Source: Chloroflexota bacterium
Lineage (GTDB): Bacteria > Chloroflexota > UBA6077
Direction of reading: 5' to 3'
Length of the DNA: 6,150 nucleotides
Assembly (NCBI GenBank): GCA_021845945.1
Contig: JAJZRD010000228.1
Span: 1 to 6,150 of the forward strand
This document shows positions 5,193-6,150 of this stretch, one piece after another (the stretch's first letter is position 1; every line of letters starts with the position of its first letter). A program made the translations under genes and the position numbers. A model generated the notes under the pieces. That model worked only from the letters and a program-made list of their open reading frames with translations, was not told the DNA's origin and did not search any database.

Positions 5193-6150
5193 ATGGTGCT
5201 GGACAGGGTGCCGGGCTTCAAACTGGACCGGCTGAAGCGGATGACCGACGATACCGGGGTCGTACAGCATGCCCTGTACGCCCTTCCCGATACGAATCAC
5301 GGCTACTCCATCGACGATCAGGCTCGCGCCCTGATCGTGGCGCTGAAGCACTTCAACCTCACCGGCAACTGGGCGAGCCTCGACCTTGCCACCACCTACC
5401 TCAGGTTCCTGAACTACGCCCAACTGGCCGACGGCCGCTTCCACAACTTCATGTCCTTCGAGCGGCGGTGGGAGGACTCCGTCGGCTCGGAGGATTCCAA
5501 CGGCAGGGTGGTGTGGGCCTTGGGATACACCGCCCTCACCGGGGTGGAGGAGGATCTCCAGATGACGGCCAGGACGATGCTGCTGCGCAGCTACTCCTGG
5601 CTCAACCGGCTGGAGTACTTGAGGGCCCGCGCCTTCTCCATCCTGGGGCTCTACTACTACCTGCGCACGGAGCCCGGGGACCCGGCGGCGAGGGAGCTGG
5701 TATCTCGCCACGCCGATGCCCTGGTGGCTGCCTACGATCTGACCGCCTCGCGGGATTGGGAGTGGTTCGAGGACCTCCTGACCTACAGCAACGCTCGACT
5801 GCCCCAGGCCCTACTGCTGGGTTACCTGGTCACCTGGAAGCAGCGCTACCTGGAGGTGGGGAAAAGCTCCCTGGACTTCCTGTTGCGGGTGGCCCACGTC
5901 GACGGCCCCGGCCACATATCCCTGGTGGGGCAGGACGGCTGGTACCCGCGGGACGGCAGCTGCGCCCGTTTCGACCAGCAACCCGTGGACGCCAATGCCC
6001 TGGTGGACGCCTGCGTGGCCGCCTACCAGGTGATGGGAGACGAGAGGTATCTCCGCGAGGCCCACCAGGCCTTCACCTGGTACCTGGGCCGGAATGCCGT
6101 GGGCAAGCCCCTCTACTGCGAGAGCACGGGCGGCTGCTTCGATGGACTCA
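5193..6150 (+). CDS. Putative (alpha/alpha)6-barrel glycosidase-like protein, 3' end outside window
   Basis: The frame is open from ATG 5193 (ribosome site GAGGAG 5183-5188, 4-nt spacer) to the right edge: 319 residues without a stop. Conserved-looking blocks: LDRLKRMTDDTGVVQHA (11-27), NHGYSIDDQARALIVAL (35-51), FHNFMSFERRW (83-93), GSEDSNGRVVWALG (98-111), WEWFEDLLTYSNARLPQALL (189-208), FDQQPVDANALVDAC (260-274), and GGCFDGL (313-319) at the edge. Aromatic- and acid-rich helical pairs such as these build six-hairpin barrels (six-hairpin glycosidase superfamily). I recall proteins of this shape beside GT4 genes, often loosely annotated as glycosyltransferase or glycosidase, sometimes with a GH130 mannoside phosphorylase. 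Conserved acids (Asp41/42, Glu100/Asp101, Glu190/Glu193/Asp194, Asp261/Asp266) are candidates for catalysis. No signal peptide or membrane segment is seen, so it is probably cytoplasmic. The family is recalled, not searched, and the reaction is unknown. Confidence 0.75.
   Translation, partial: MVLDRVPGFKLDRLKRMTDDTGVVQHALYALPDTNHGYSIDDQARALIVALKHFNLTGNWASLDLATTYLRFLNYAQLADGRFHNFMSFERRWEDSVGSEDSNGRVVWALGYTALTGVEEDLQMTARTMLLRSYSWLNRLEYLRARAFSILGLYYYLRTEPGDPAARELVSRHADALVAAYDLTASRDWEWFEDLLTYSNARLPQALLLGYLVTWKQRYLEVGKSSLDFLLRVAHVDGPGHISLVGQDGWYPRDGSCARFDQQPVDANALVDACVAAYQVMGDERYLREAHQAFTWYLGRNAVGKPLYCESTGGCFDGL

Overview
The window is GC-rich bacterial DNA with strong AGGAGG-type ribosome binding sites. 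It combines core housekeeping genes with mobile debris. The phylum cannot be fixed from this sequence. The short FtsY without an acidic A-domain, the style of the integrase and transposase remnants, and the GC-rich palindromic repeats would all fit Chloroflexota (Anaerolineae-like), but this is an impression only.

Left part (1-1182, all minus strand) is an accessory patch. It holds a decayed IS5-family transposase fragment that runs off the left edge (two of its three catalytic acidic residues are gone). Next comes an intact hicA-hicB toxin-antitoxin pair whose genes overlap by 4 nt with a GTG start for hicB. The patch ends with a stub of a tyrosine recombinase (integrase) N-terminal core-binding domain that is cut off before its catalytic domain. 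None of this is related to the genes that follow.

Middle part (1321-3409, plus strand) is ftsY, encoding the signal recognition particle receptor. It is followed 10 nt later by a PfkB/ribokinase-family sugar kinase of 384 aa, so the two are probably co-transcribed. The kinase has the catalytic GAGD motif but a serine in place of the asparagine of the NXXE motif, plus two extra loops.

The 359-bp gap 3410-3768 has no gene. It carries a compact 118-bp MITE-like element (3451-3568) with perfect 12-bp terminal inverted repeats, an 8-bp flanking duplication TTCGGACG and a large internal palindrome. To its right is a GC-rich segment with competing hairpins that leads into the next gene.

Right part (3769-6150, plus strand) is a carbohydrate pair. 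A GT4 retaining glycosyltransferase (437 aa) is followed, across an 80-bp composite palindromic repeat, by a 5'-complete but 3'-truncated gene. That gene looks like an (alpha/alpha)6-barrel glycosidase-like protein commonly found next to such GT4 enzymes. Together they probably make or remodel an oligosaccharide or glycan; the substrate is not visible here. The most notable items are the MITE-like element, the palindromic repeat between the two glycan genes, and the poorly characterised GT4/barrel pair.
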